IMG/VR virus record: IMGVR_UViG_3300047557_000134
Location: 1 to 24,299 of that record
Length of the DNA stretch: 24,299 nucleotides
Reading direction: 5' to 3' (one strand)
From: a virus
The number at the start of each line of letters is the position of its first letter. Position 1 is the first letter of the stretch. The translations under genes were made by a program, and so were the position numbers. Below the pieces are notes generated by a model. That model ran no database searches and had not been told where the DNA came from. It was given only the letters and a program-made list of their open reading frames with translations. Positions 5,832 to 13,494 of the stretch are shown in pieces.

Positions 5832-6241
5832 TTGGAAGCCCTCACAACGTCGTCGCCCTTGGTGACGGTGACATGATCGCCCTCAACATCCACCCGCATC
5901 GGCTGTTCTTTGCGATCCAGCCGGTCTAGTTTGGCGATAAGTTCCTTAATCACCTCAAACTCGGGCTTTTCTTCCTTCTCCACCGTGCCTGCGATATTGG
6001 CAAGCATGGAGATAAGAGCGGTCAGCGAGGCACCGAGTAGCCCCATCACAGCAGCGATCTTGTCCGAATCCAGCGCAAGGCTAGATAACACACCGATGAC
6101 CACGATGGCCGTAATGTATTTTAGCCCGTCCTTGCCGATGGCCTTACCGGCTACGTCTTTGGCAGACGACTGTGCCTCAAGCCGTTGCAACTCGGCCTGT
6201 ATCTGCACCTTCAGCAACTGGATGTCGGTGGGTTCAGTCAT
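5828..6241 (-). CDS. Two-TM protein of the lysis cassette
   Basis: This 137-residue protein has an N-terminal charged helix (LLKVQIQAELQRLEAQ), two closely spaced hydrophobic segments at about 41-57 and 61-85, and a charged C-terminal domain with EFEVIKELIAKLDRLDRKE. It lies between an XhlA-like protein and the holin, with four-base overlaps on both sides, so a lysis-associated membrane role is likely. It could be a second holin, an antiholin or a membrane scaffold. It does not look like an i-spanin, which would have one N-terminal anchor and a long periplasmic coiled coil. I do not recognise the family. Confidence 0.8.
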   Translation of the reverse strand: MTEPTDIQLLKVQIQAELQRLEAQSSAKDVAGKAIGKDGLKYITAIVVIGVLSSLALDSDKIAAVMGLLGASLTALISMLANIAGTVEKEEKPEFEVIKELIAKLDRLDRKEQPMRVDVEGDHVTVTKGDDVVRASK

Positions 6242-6432
6242 TTTTGGACAGCCTCAAGAAGCAAAACAGCCATGCTGCCGAGTGCGCCAAGCAGGATCAA
6301 AATGATTGCGCCACCGATCTTTAACATCAGTTGCTCAAGGCGCTTGAGGCGAGCGTGGATGGCCTCGTACCGTACTGTGCAAACATCAATGTGGCTGGTA
6401 ACGGTCACTTCTAGCTCTTGGACTGATGTCAC
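6238..6432 (-). CDS. XhlA-like small coiled-coil/TM protein
   Basis: This 64-residue protein has an N-terminal helical part (residues 1-37, with EAIHARLKRLEQLMLKI) followed by one strongly hydrophobic segment (about 38-60) and a short charged tail. This is the layout of XhlA-type haemolysin proteins, which sit next to holin genes and help in phage lysis. The GTG start overlaps the previous stop in GTGA. The position at the head of a run of membrane genes ending in holin and lysozyme supports a lysis role. The similarity is architectural; I cannot confirm family membership from sequence alone. Confidence 0.75.
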   Translation of the reverse strand: MTSVQELEVTVTSHIDVCTVRYEAIHARLKRLEQLMLKIGGAIILILLGALGSMAVLLLEAVQK

Positions 6433-6794
6433 GGCATACCCTCAACTGCGACCCACGACAACGTGGCTTCATCCCATGAGTACATCTTGCCGTCAGTTGG
6501 CATCGGAACTGGAGCTTGCCACTTTGCATCAGCGTCCAGCGTCCACGACGGGTACGGCTGCGGCGCTACAAAAGCGTCAATGTCAGCGCGGTAGGCGTAG
6601 CCGATACCAGCGTAGTTCTTGCGGATGTTGCCGTTGTAACTGGTTTGCTTCCAGTTACCGCCCAAAAGCCCTTGGCAGAACGCAGCACCGATGCTTTCCA
6701 CTTCGTTGCCGTTCTCGTCCGTTGTGTCTTCATTAGCCACCACAATGACTTGAAGCACGACATTGTTTTCATCCAACTGTGCAAAATGCGCCAT
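6429..6794 (-). CDS. Conserved phage protein of fibre/lysis border, 121 aa
   Basis: This 121-residue protein starts MAHFAQLDENNVVLQVIVV and contains FCQGLLGGNWKQTSYNG, NIRKNYAGIGYAYRADID and PYPSWTLD. This pattern recurs in many marine phages, usually near tail-fibre genes, and is annotated as hypothetical or virion-associated. It has no membrane segment or signal peptide and is rich in aromatic residues. GGAG precedes the ATG by about eight bases. I infer a fibre-associated or virion role from its neighbours; the molecular function is unknown. Confidence 0.88.
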   Translation of the reverse strand: MAHFAQLDENNVVLQVIVVANEDTTDENGNEVESIGAAFCQGLLGGNWKQTSYNGNIRKNYAGIGYAYRADIDAFVAPQPYPSWTLDADAKWQAPVPMPTDGKMYSWDEATLSWVAVEGMP

Positions 6795-6795
6795 A

Positions 6796-7398
6796 TCAAT
6801 GCTCCAAATGCAATGCCGTTAAATGGCTTTCGTCGCCGACGTAGCCAACCGGAAATGTGTTAAAAGCCAAGGACACTCTTTCATCGCCCTGCACGGTTTC
6901 AACCATGTGCGTCAAACTTGACGGGAATAGCATTAGATCGCCAGCGCCTACCTCAAGCCACCATGAATCGCTGTTGTAGACGTTGAATTGATCAGTTGGC
7001 AATTTAATCTGTTGGTACAAACTTTTATAAAAATGAATTTTGTCTTTTTGACGAGCGGCTTTTAAGTACAACACGCCTGACACAAACGAATTCGGATGTT
7101 CGTGCTTATGATGGTATTGACCATCTTTTGTGTAGTTGAGCCAAGATTGCGTGAGACGCAATGCAACCTCATGCTTTGGCGCACAAATAGAGCGTAAATA
7201 TTCATTAACGCTTGCTTCGGCAAATGCCTTTAGGCTTGCCATCGTGTCGTGACGCAACACATAGCGATTATCGCTTGTCGTATTTCCAGAATTGCTATGA
7301 GTTGGTTGCGAATTTACAAACGCCATTTCCTCGGCGGTGTAGTCCCGTCCAAGTTCAAACTTTGCAACAGCCGTTGGGAAAAGGCTATATGTAATCAC
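6796..7398 (-). CDS. 2OG-Fe(II) oxygenase-like protein
   Basis: This 200-residue protein resembles the phage-common putative 2OG-Fe(II) oxygenase family (TIGR02466 type), in which a jelly-roll fold binds iron and 2-oxoglutarate to hydroxylate a substrate. Signature segments are SWLNYTKDGQYHHKHEHPNS (His97, His99, His101 region), FVSGVLYL, and FPSSLTH with His164, then DERVSLAFN, whose Arg174 would bind 2-oxoglutarate. The length fits the family. It starts at a GTG in a GTGA overlap. The DNA around 6960-7140 is clearly richer in A and T (33-40% GC in sampled 60-base lines) than the capsid region, suggesting a separate origin. The substrate is unknown; a virion or fibre protein is possible. Confidence 0.87.
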   Translation of the reverse strand: MITYSLFPTAVAKFELGRDYTAEEMAFVNSQPTHSNSGNTTSDNRYVLRHDTMASLKAFAEASVNEYLRSICAPKHEVALRLTQSWLNYTKDGQYHHKHEHPNSFVSGVLYLKAARQKDKIHFYKSLYQQIKLPTDQFNVYNSDSWWLEVGAGDLMLFPSSLTHMVETVQGDERVSLAFNTFPVGYVGDESHLTALHLEH

Positions 7399-7646
7399 GC
7401 CGCTTCCTGTTCTAATTCGTTTATGTATTTTTCCAATTCTTGCTGCTGATGGGGCAGCAAGATTGTGTTGATGCTTTCCTCAAACGCTTTAATTTTATCA
7501 ATCGTTTCCATTACTTCTTCAATGGAAGGCTTTGGCCTCGGGTCATCCCAAACGGTAAATCCAACACCGCCCGTCCATTCCCATTTAGCACCGGGACGCA
7601 ACAAGTGAATTGCCGTATTGATACCAAGCAATTGATACGTTTTCAT
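7395..7646 (-). CDS. Small conserved phage protein near fibre genes, 83 aa
   Basis: This 83-residue protein begins MKTYQLLGINTAIHLLRPG and carries GAKWEWTGGVGFTVWDD and RPKPSIEEVMETIDKIKAFE, followed by a helical C-terminus. Similar small proteins are found near tail-fibre genes of marine phages as hypotheticals. No Shine-Dalgarno sequence is apparent before the ATG, only three bases after the stop of the Gly-rich fibre gene, so translation may depend on coupling. It overlaps the oxygenase gene by four bases. A fibre-assembly or chaperone role is a guess from context. Confidence 0.82.
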   Translation of the reverse strand: MKTYQLLGINTAIHLLRPGAKWEWTGGVGFTVWDDPRPKPSIEEVMETIDKIKAFEESINTILLPHQQQELEKYINELEQEAA

Positions 7647-7649
7647 AAG

Positions 7650-8555
7650 TTAGAACGTGATTGAACCTGAAGATGTCCAGTTATATATGCGATAACCACC
7701 AGAAGTGGTTACAGTCGGCGATCCAGTTGTTGAAGCAGCAGCCGGATAAGTATCCGAGTAACGAATGATGACTCGGCCAGAGCCACCGTTGCCACCGGCA
7801 TATTCGGTGCCATCATCATAAGAACCTGCGCCGCCACCGCCGCCGCTATTAGCCGTTCCATTTGTTCCGGTGCTAACAGTACCGCCTGCGCCACCGCCGC
7901 CAGAACCGCCAGCAGCGCCGTTATAATTCACGCCACCCGGTGAATATATTTGACCGCTTGCGCCACCGCCGCCTGCGTAGGTAACTGATGATCCGCTAAT
8001 GCTTGACGCTGTTCCATTTCCACCAGCGCCGGGCGTATAAGGCGAGACTGCTCCTGCCTGACCAGCAGCACTTGCACCGCCGCCACCGCCAGCGATAGCA
8101 CCGCCTGTTGCGGCGTTGCCGCCATTGTTGCCTTGTGACGGGGAAGTGCTGGGCGTGTTTCCTGCGCCGCCCGGTTGTTGGCTTGGCCCTCGCGCTCCTG
8201 CGCCGCCGCCAGAACCGCCCGCGCCGCCAGCAATGATTCCTGCGGTATCCGCTGGTGGATTGTATGATCCACCGCCACCGCCTCCTGCTGAAGTAATGGT
8301 GCTGAATACAGAGTTACTGCCGGTTGATCCTCTTGCGTAACTTGATGCGCCATTCCCGCCGCCGCCAACAGTAACGGTGTAACTGACGCCAGCAGTTACA
8401 GAAAATCCGCTGCCGGTTCTAAAACCACCGGCACCAGCGCCACCACCAATAGAATAGCCACCACCGCCACCACCAGCGACGACAAGATATTCAACCGTTG
8501 GCGTAGCACTTGGCGCTCCTTTGGCCCCCAAGAGCATCAACATGATTCCGCTCAT
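7650..8555 (-). CDS. Glycine-rich tail fibre/adhesin-like protein, 301 aa
   Basis: After a short N-terminus (MSGIMLMLLG) comes TVEYLVVAGGGGGG and then about 220 residues dominated by Gly, Ala, Ser and Thr in glycine runs. It closes with GGSGRVIIRYSD and a C-terminal GYRIYNWTSSGSITF segment. This matches the glycine-rich domain found at the ends of phage fibres and in other surface proteins; such regions can form polyglycine-II-like bundles at receptor-binding tips. It follows two other fibre-like genes. Met5 and Met7 are alternative starts. A role in host recognition is inferred. The low-complexity composition makes divergence or recombination between related phages likely. Confidence 0.88.
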   Translation of the reverse strand: MSGIMLMLLGAKGAPSATPTVEYLVVAGGGGGGYSIGGGAGAGGFRTGSGFSVTAGVSYTVTVGGGGNGASSYARGSTGSNSVFSTITSAGGGGGGSYNPPADTAGIIAGGAGGSGGGAGARGPSQQPGGAGNTPSTSPSQGNNGGNAATGGAIAGGGGGASAAGQAGAVSPYTPGAGGNGTASSISGSSVTYAGGGGASGQIYSPGGVNYNGAAGGSGGGGAGGTVSTGTNGTANSGGGGGAGSYDDGTEYAGGNGGSGRVIIRYSDTYPAAASTTGSPTVTTSGGYRIYNWTSSGSITF

Positions 8556-8559
8556 GGCT

Positions 8560-9435
8560 TTAGCTCACGTTGCCAGAGATAACGCACACCGTACCCGACA
8601 GGAACAAAATTGTCGCCACCCCTCTTGTTGCAAGCGTGACGGTTGCTTTGTCTGCGTCCGTACCGCCGATGTAAGCCGTTGTGATCGTGCAGGTGATTGT
8701 GACATTGCCCGTGGTGTTGTTGAACACCGACACCACATCACCTAACGCAAACGTGGCGTCAGGAATCGTCACCGAGCCGCCAGAACCCACCTCAATGAAC
8801 TCACCCACATCGCCTGTGGCAAGCGTGTACGAGGTGGTCTTGGCCGATCCCGAGCGCGGGATGTTGCGGTAGCCGACGAGGTTAGTGCCGTCAGCCGTGC
8901 AGTTGGACAAGTTGCCCGAGGTAGGCGTACCCAATACCGGGGTCGTAAGCGAGGGGCTAGTGGACAGCACCACGCTGCCCGTACCCGTGCTGGTCGTAAC
9001 GCCTGTGCCGCCGTTAGCGACCGGAAGCGTGCCGGTGACGCCCGAGGACAAATTGACCGAACCAAGGGTCTGCTTAAACGAGCCGTTGGTGTCAAACGTG
9101 CCGTCTGTTGTCCAAGTGTCGCCTACGTTCAACGTGACCTTGGCAATGGTTCGCAGGGTGCTGTTGTTGTTGTAGGAGATGGTCAGCGTGACGGCTGCCG
9201 TGTCCTTGTTTTCAATGGTGATGGTTTTAACGACGCGGCGCGTGCTAGAGGCAGGGGCAGCTACCAGCGTGACCGCAGACGTACCGTTTAGCGCACCGTC
9301 TGATGCGCCCTCGGTAAACGCCGACCCCGTGTCATCGGCCCATGCCGCCGTGAAATCGGGGTTGGTTGTGGCCGCCGCGCCTGACATGGCGACCTCAATG
9401 GATTTCGTCGTTGCATCAAGGATTAAAAGTGCCAT
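8560..9435 (-). CDS. Tail fibre/appendage-like structural protein, 291 aa
   Basis: Three parts can be seen. Residues 1 to about 125 form a beta-rich domain (MALLILDATTKSIEVAMSG through SSTRRVVKTITIENKD), of a type often found at the start of phage structural proteins. Residues about 133-185 hold TGTLPVANGGTGVTTSTGTG, a linker common in phage fibres, followed by PVLGTPTSGNLSNC. The C-terminal part is again beta-rich (TGDVGEFIEVGSGGSVTIPD and later strands) and may be a trimeric tip. There is no enzymatic motif. GAGG precedes the ATG. It lies between two other fibre-like genes, so it is probably part of the same appendage. Confidence 0.87.
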   Translation of the reverse strand: MALLILDATTKSIEVAMSGAAATTNPDFTAAWADDTGSAFTEGASDGALNGTSAVTLVAAPASSTRRVVKTITIENKDTAAVTLTISYNNNSTLRTIAKVTLNVGDTWTTDGTFDTNGSFKQTLGSVNLSSGVTGTLPVANGGTGVTTSTGTGSVVLSTSPSLTTPVLGTPTSGNLSNCTADGTNLVGYRNIPRSGSAKTTSYTLATGDVGEFIEVGSGGSVTIPDATFALGDVVSVFNNTTGNVTITCTITTAYIGGTDADKATVTLATRGVATILFLSGTVCVISGNVS

Positions 9436-9444
9436 GTTTTTACC

Positions 9445-11361
9445 TCAAGAGATAAACCAAGCGTAAGCATTGGAGCCACCGCCACCGCCACCGCCAGATT
9501 GTGCGACCCAAGACAAGTTTCCCGATCCATTGGTTTGCAACACATACCCATTGATGCCATCGGCATTGGGCCAAGTATACGTTGCAGAGCCTGCTGATGT
9601 TTGAGCGATAAAGCCGACGTATCCCGAGGATGCGCCAATAAACCGCATCGCTGCCACGTTTGCCGAGGCGATAGATGCGTTGGTAGCGGTCAGCGTGGAA
9701 ATTGCCGCCGTACCGATGTTGGCCGAGCCGATAGATACTGAGGCAATCGTGCTGATCACCGCCGTGCCGATATTGGCCGAGGCGATACTCGCTCCTGTTG
9801 CCGTCAATGCCGCGACATTGGCCGATGCGATGCTCGCTCCGGTGACCTGTGCGTTGCCGAGGTTGGCAGAGGCGATGCTGGCCGACGTAGAGGTGAGGTT
9901 CGTCACCGTGCCGGTCGTAAAGAGCGCCACCGCACCGTTAATGGACGCTGCCGAGGCTGCCGTGACATCCAGCCGTCCCGCATTGGCAGAGGCAATAGAC
10001 GCCCCTGTGGCGGTGAGCGTGGTGATGACAGCCGTGCCGACGTTGGCCGAGGTAACCGACGCGCCTGCCGCTCGCAGGTCGGTGATGTTGGCAACCCCAA
10101 CATTAGCCGAGGCGACCGATACGCCGGTCAGCGTCAGCGCCGTGATGTTGGCCGTGCCGAGGTTAGCCGAGGCGATGCTCGCGCTAGTGGATGTCAGGTT
10201 GGTAACCGTGCCGGTGGTGATTAACGCCACGCCCGCGTTGATGGAGGCAGCCGATGCCCCCGTAGCATCCAACCGGGTAACCGCTGCGGTGCCGACGTTA
10301 GCCGAGGCGACCGAGGCTCCCGTGGCTGTTAGGGTCGTGATGACCGCTGTGCCGACATTGGCAGAGGTGACCGAGGCTCCCGCTGCACGCAAGTCCGTGA
10401 CGTTCGCGACACCAAAGTTCGCCGACGCTACCGACACGCCCGAAAGCGTGAGGTTGGTGATGTTGGCGTTGGTCAGATTGGCCGATGCGATGGATGCGCT
10501 GGTAGCCGACAGGTCGGTAACCGTCGCCGTCGTCAGCAGCGCCACGCCCGCATTAACCGACGCAATAGAGGCTGCGGTGGAGGTGAGGTTAGTCACCGTA
10601 CCTGTGGAGATAACCGCCGTGCCGACGTTTGCGGAAGTAATAGAGGCGCTGGTAGCACGCAGGTCTGTAACCGCTGCCACCGCTGCGTTCATGGAGGCGG
10701 TAGATACGGTCGGCAGGTCGGATCGTCCGACCACAGCCAGCGTACCGCCTACCACCAACGTAGAACCGATGCTGACGTTAGCCTGCAACGTCGTGTTGCC
10801 GGTAACCGTCAGCGTGCCGTTAATCGTCGTGTTGCCGAACGAGTTGGCGGCGTTGATCATCTGGAACCGCGTGCCGTCGTAGACGACCATCACGATTTCG
10901 CCAGATTGGATGTCACCCGCGATCAGCGCCGTGCTGCCGTCTCGCGTAACGGCTTTTGCGCCAAGGCTGTTGATGTTGAGCGTGACAGCGCCGGTATTGG
11001 TGCCAGCGGCCACCCAATAGAACATCTGGCCTGCTTCATACGCCGCAAGGACAGGCGAGAGCGTGCCGGTAACGGTATCGGCACCGCTGACCGAAATTAG
11101 TTTGACCGAGGTGGACTGTACTTGTGAGAGGTTAGCGGCGTCGGACGCCAGCGTACCCACCGCAAGGCCCGTGATCTTGTTGCTGCCCATCGGGATGTTA
11201 GCCGTGGGCGTGGATTGACCGTCCTTGGTAATGCAGTTGGTCAAGCCGGTAGCAAGGTCAGCCGTCAGAGCGTTGAAAACGGTTGACGAGATAACCGTGT
11301 TGGCAACGACCGGCTGGCCTGCCGAATTGATGACAAATACGCCGCTGCCGTTAAAGCTCAT
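9445..11361 (-). CDS. Tail fibre with pentapeptide-like repeat shaft, 638 aa
   Basis: The N-terminal 170 residues hold a fibre-type module (ITKDGQSTPTANIPMGSNKI, then a beta-rich domain ending YDGTRFQMINAANSFGN). A beta linker (NTTINGTLTVTGNTTLQ) leads to a shaft at about 219-580 built of five-residue steps. The usual pattern is Ala/Leu, Asn/Ser/Thr, then a small hydrophobic, as in ANITN-LTLSG-VSVAS. Four steps make each roughly 20-residue unit. The C-terminus is a compact end with GSATYTWPNADGINGYVLQT and a polyglycine stretch before NAYAWFIS. GGAG precedes the ATG. The protein is probably a host-binding tail appendage. The fold of the shaft is inferred, not seen. Confidence 0.88.
   Translation of the reverse strand: MSFNGSGVFVINSAGQPVVANTVISSTVFNALTADLATGLTNCITKDGQSTPTANIPMGSNKITGLAVGTLASDAANLSQVQSTSVKLISVSGADTVTGTLSPVLAAYEAGQMFYWVAAGTNTGAVTLNINSLGAKAVTRDGSTALIAGDIQSGEIVMVVYDGTRFQMINAANSFGNTTINGTLTVTGNTTLQANVSIGSTLVVGGTLAVVGRSDLPTVSTASMNAAVAAVTDLRATSASITSANVGTAVISTGTVTNLTSTAASIASVNAGVALLTTATVTDLSATSASIASANLTNANITNLTLSGVSVASANFGVANVTDLRAAGASVTSANVGTAVITTLTATGASVASANVGTAAVTRLDATGASAASINAGVALITTGTVTNLTSTSASIASANLGTANITALTLTGVSVASANVGVANITDLRAAGASVTSANVGTAVITTLTATGASIASANAGRLDVTAASAASINGAVALFTTGTVTNLTSTSASIASANLGNAQVTGASIASANVAALTATGASIASANIGTAVISTIASVSIGSANIGTAAISTLTATNASIASANVAAMRFIGASSGYVGFIAQTSAGSATYTWPNADGINGYVLQTNGSGNLSWVAQSGGGGGGGSNAYAWFIS
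9622..10707 (-). repeat. Tandem coding repeat: 15/20/25-residue units of the fibre shaft
   Basis: Encoded residues about 219-580 repeat in units of 20 residues, with some of 25 or 15, ending mostly in ASIASAN or similar. A larger period is visible. Residues 296-400 (10162-10476) and 401-500 (9862-10161) carry the same order of five units; the second copy lacks five residues in one unit. One unit near residue 540 is 18 residues long, which breaks the phase. The DNA copies have diverged, so selection on protein structure is likely older than any recent duplication. Confidence 0.85.
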
Positions 11362-11371
11362 TGCTTATCTC

Positions 11372-13471
11372 CTATTCCTGACCAGCGCCATATCCAGCGC
11401 CAAATGCGCCAATACGCCCTGATGCTTCTTGTGCGCGTTTCTGCGCCGCTGCGCGACGGTCAATATACAGCCGAATGTTACGCAATTCGTCTTGCGCGGG
11501 CTGCCCGCGTAACAACAACAATTCTGCTAGTTGTTGGCGCTGACGTTCGGTCAATTTCTTGCCTTTGTCTTTGGCTGCGACCGCTGCCGCACCGGCAATC
11601 ATGTCGCCTTGCAACATTTGCGCGGCCTGCAAAGCTTGTGCAAGTTTGTTTTGATCTTCTTCGCCTTTGAGCAGCGAAAAGGTTTGCGATCCTTTGCCTG
11701 CGCGAGCCGTTTCCTGCAATTCCGCTTCGCGTAACACCGTCGCTTGAAACTTGCGGAAATCGTTGCCAAACACCAAGCGCAAACGCTTCTGCAAGCCGGG
11801 TGACTTTTGCAGATTCATCAATTCCGCTTGACCTGCTGGCTTGGCTGTTTTGTCACGCAAGGCTTGAGCAGCGCCAAGTCGGAACGCGCTTAATTGCGCT
11901 GGCTCCATGTCATTAATGATTTCTTCTAAATCTTCCACATCTTCTGACATGACTTTGCGACCGCGCTCCATTGCGGTTGCCATTTGCGTCTCGCTGCTGA
12001 ATTCATCGCGGGCTAACTTGTAAACGCTACGTCCTTGGTCGTCTTTTGGCGCAACATTGTCCAACTTGTTCGTTAAATCGCGGCGCAAATTGGTGTAACC
12101 ACGGCTTTTTTGCGTTGGTTTGCCAAAATCGCCTTTTGCGCCTTCTTCAATGTCGTACAACGTGCGCTTTAGCGTATCTAATACGTTAAACGGGACGCGA
12201 TCACCGGGGCGCAAATTGCCAAGATTTAATTTTTCGGGCATTCCTTCAACAAGGGCTAGTTCTTCTGCTTCCGAAAACGTCTTTTTTGCACGATTAAGAA
12301 GCGCAGCGAGCTCTGCGTCTACGGTTACGTCGTAGTTTTCTAGTTTTGCGTAGTACGGAGCAGCCCTAGTTTTGGCTTGCTCGTTAAATTGACGCACCGT
12401 TGCTCTAAACGGCACGCCTTGCGCGTCTAACAGTTCATCTGCCGACGCCTGCAAACGATCCCCGCGCTTGTTGACGAGCGGGCGCATTGATCTGTCAATC
12501 ATGCCTTGCGTAGAACCCGGCTCGTTACGCAGCAACGCTAATTCTGCGCGAGTAGCAGAACCCGTTGCAGCAATGGGCGCTTCTGGGCCAAGGCCGCCGC
12601 CACGGGGACGCTGCAAACGAGCCGCAGCCACTTGCGTCGGATCAGCCTCTACACCGCTTTTTAGCGCATTCAGTTCTTCTTGCATCCGTGCTTTTATCAG
12701 CGACGGGCCGGGAATGACTTTTAATTGGCGCTCAAGCTCGGCGATACGATCTTGCTTGGCGATGGTGTCGGGCGGGATTCGGGCAGCGGCGTCACGCTGC
12801 AAAAGTTGCGCTAGACGCTCTCTTGGTGCTTGCAACTCAAATTCACGCTGCATGGTCGGCGCCATACGTCGCGTGACTGCACCAGCGCCTTTGATGCCAA
12901 GGCCTGTTGCACCGCCAATGCCAACGCCCGTGCCGGTGCCATACAAAATGTCCATGCCCAAGTCAGACGCTGTTTCGGCCTCACTTGCGCCTGCCGCACC
13001 AACCGCGCTTTGCGCTGCCACAGGGGCAATATAGCGAGAGCCGCGAGAAATGATGCCAGCGCCCAAGGGGGCAGCAGAACCGCCCATGCTGAACGGCAAC
13101 GTAGCAAGACTGCCCGCCATTTCAAGGCCAAGTGCGGTTTTGGGGTTTTGCTCTGCAAATGCCGCAGTACCGCCGCGAATGATGTCACGCGGCGCGGTGT
13201 AGTCAGCGCGAGTTGGCGCAGTTTGGGTGCCGCCCATTGCGTATGACTGACCAAGTTGACCAAGCGCAGCAGCGCCAGCCAACTCGTCAAGCATATTAAA
13301 CGTCGCGCCTTGACCAAACGTCATTGCGCCTTGAACAGATGACGGTAAATTCGCTCCTCGCTCACGCGCAGCGGCAGGCGGTGGCGCTAATGACTCCCAC
13401 TTGCCGCCTCGGAAAACAAACCGTTCGCCGGTTTGCTTGTTTGTTGCTGTTTGACCTTCGCGGTATGCCAT
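11372..13471 (-). CDS. Large internal-virion-type protein, 699 aa
   Basis: The protein begins with a short module ATNKQTGERFVFRGGKWESL. A long Gly/Ala-rich, weakly hydrophobic region follows at about 113-195 (with TGTGVGIGGATGLGIKGAGA), then a charged helical part (about 205-290) and a large, mostly helical C-terminal half ending in DRRAAAQKRAQEASG and a Gly-rich tail. Large helical proteins with hydrophobic Gly/Ala stretches, encoded between tail and fibre genes, are typical of podovirus ejection proteins that pass into the cell with the DNA. No transglycosylase or protease motif is visible. GAGGAA precedes the ATG. The ejection role is inferred from architecture and position. Confidence 0.85.
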   Translation of the reverse strand: MAYREGQTATNKQTGERFVFRGGKWESLAPPPAAARERGANLPSSVQGAMTFGQGATFNMLDELAGAAALGQLGQSYAMGGTQTAPTRADYTAPRDIIRGGTAAFAEQNPKTALGLEMAGSLATLPFSMGGSAAPLGAGIISRGSRYIAPVAAQSAVGAAGASEAETASDLGMDILYGTGTGVGIGGATGLGIKGAGAVTRRMAPTMQREFELQAPRERLAQLLQRDAAARIPPDTIAKQDRIAELERQLKVIPGPSLIKARMQEELNALKSGVEADPTQVAAARLQRPRGGGLGPEAPIAATGSATRAELALLRNEPGSTQGMIDRSMRPLVNKRGDRLQASADELLDAQGVPFRATVRQFNEQAKTRAAPYYAKLENYDVTVDAELAALLNRAKKTFSEAEELALVEGMPEKLNLGNLRPGDRVPFNVLDTLKRTLYDIEEGAKGDFGKPTQKSRGYTNLRRDLTNKLDNVAPKDDQGRSVYKLARDEFSSETQMATAMERGRKVMSEDVEDLEEIINDMEPAQLSAFRLGAAQALRDKTAKPAGQAELMNLQKSPGLQKRLRLVFGNDFRKFQATVLREAELQETARAGKGSQTFSLLKGEEDQNKLAQALQAAQMLQGDMIAGAAAVAAKDKGKKLTERQRQQLAELLLLRGQPAQDELRNIRLYIDRRAAAQKRAQEASGRIGAFGAGYGAGQE

Positions 13472-13494
13472 AAATTCCTCGCTTACCGTAAGGG

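Noticed and set aside
6185-6736. A 183-residue plus-strand open frame over the lysis and 121-residue genes
   Set aside because: It spans several minus-strand genes with tight overlaps and its composition (Ser/Arg/Cys-rich) is typical of a shadow frame.
9622-10707. Regularly spaced repeats that could suggest a CRISPR array
   Set aside because: The units are imperfect, in frame, 45 to 75 bases long, and encode a continuous protein repeat. There are no identical repeats separated by unique spacers.
9680-10882. A 400-residue open frame on the plus strand opposite the fibre shaft
   Set aside because: It mirrors the repeats of the minus-strand fibre; the periodic codons of the shaft keep the opposite frame free of stops. 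It has no ribosome site and its translation is a monotonous Ala/Val/Thr/Pro repeat.
12468-13034. A 188-residue plus-strand open frame
   Set aside because: It lies opposite the 699-residue virion protein, has no ribosome site, and shows no domain; it is a shadow frame.
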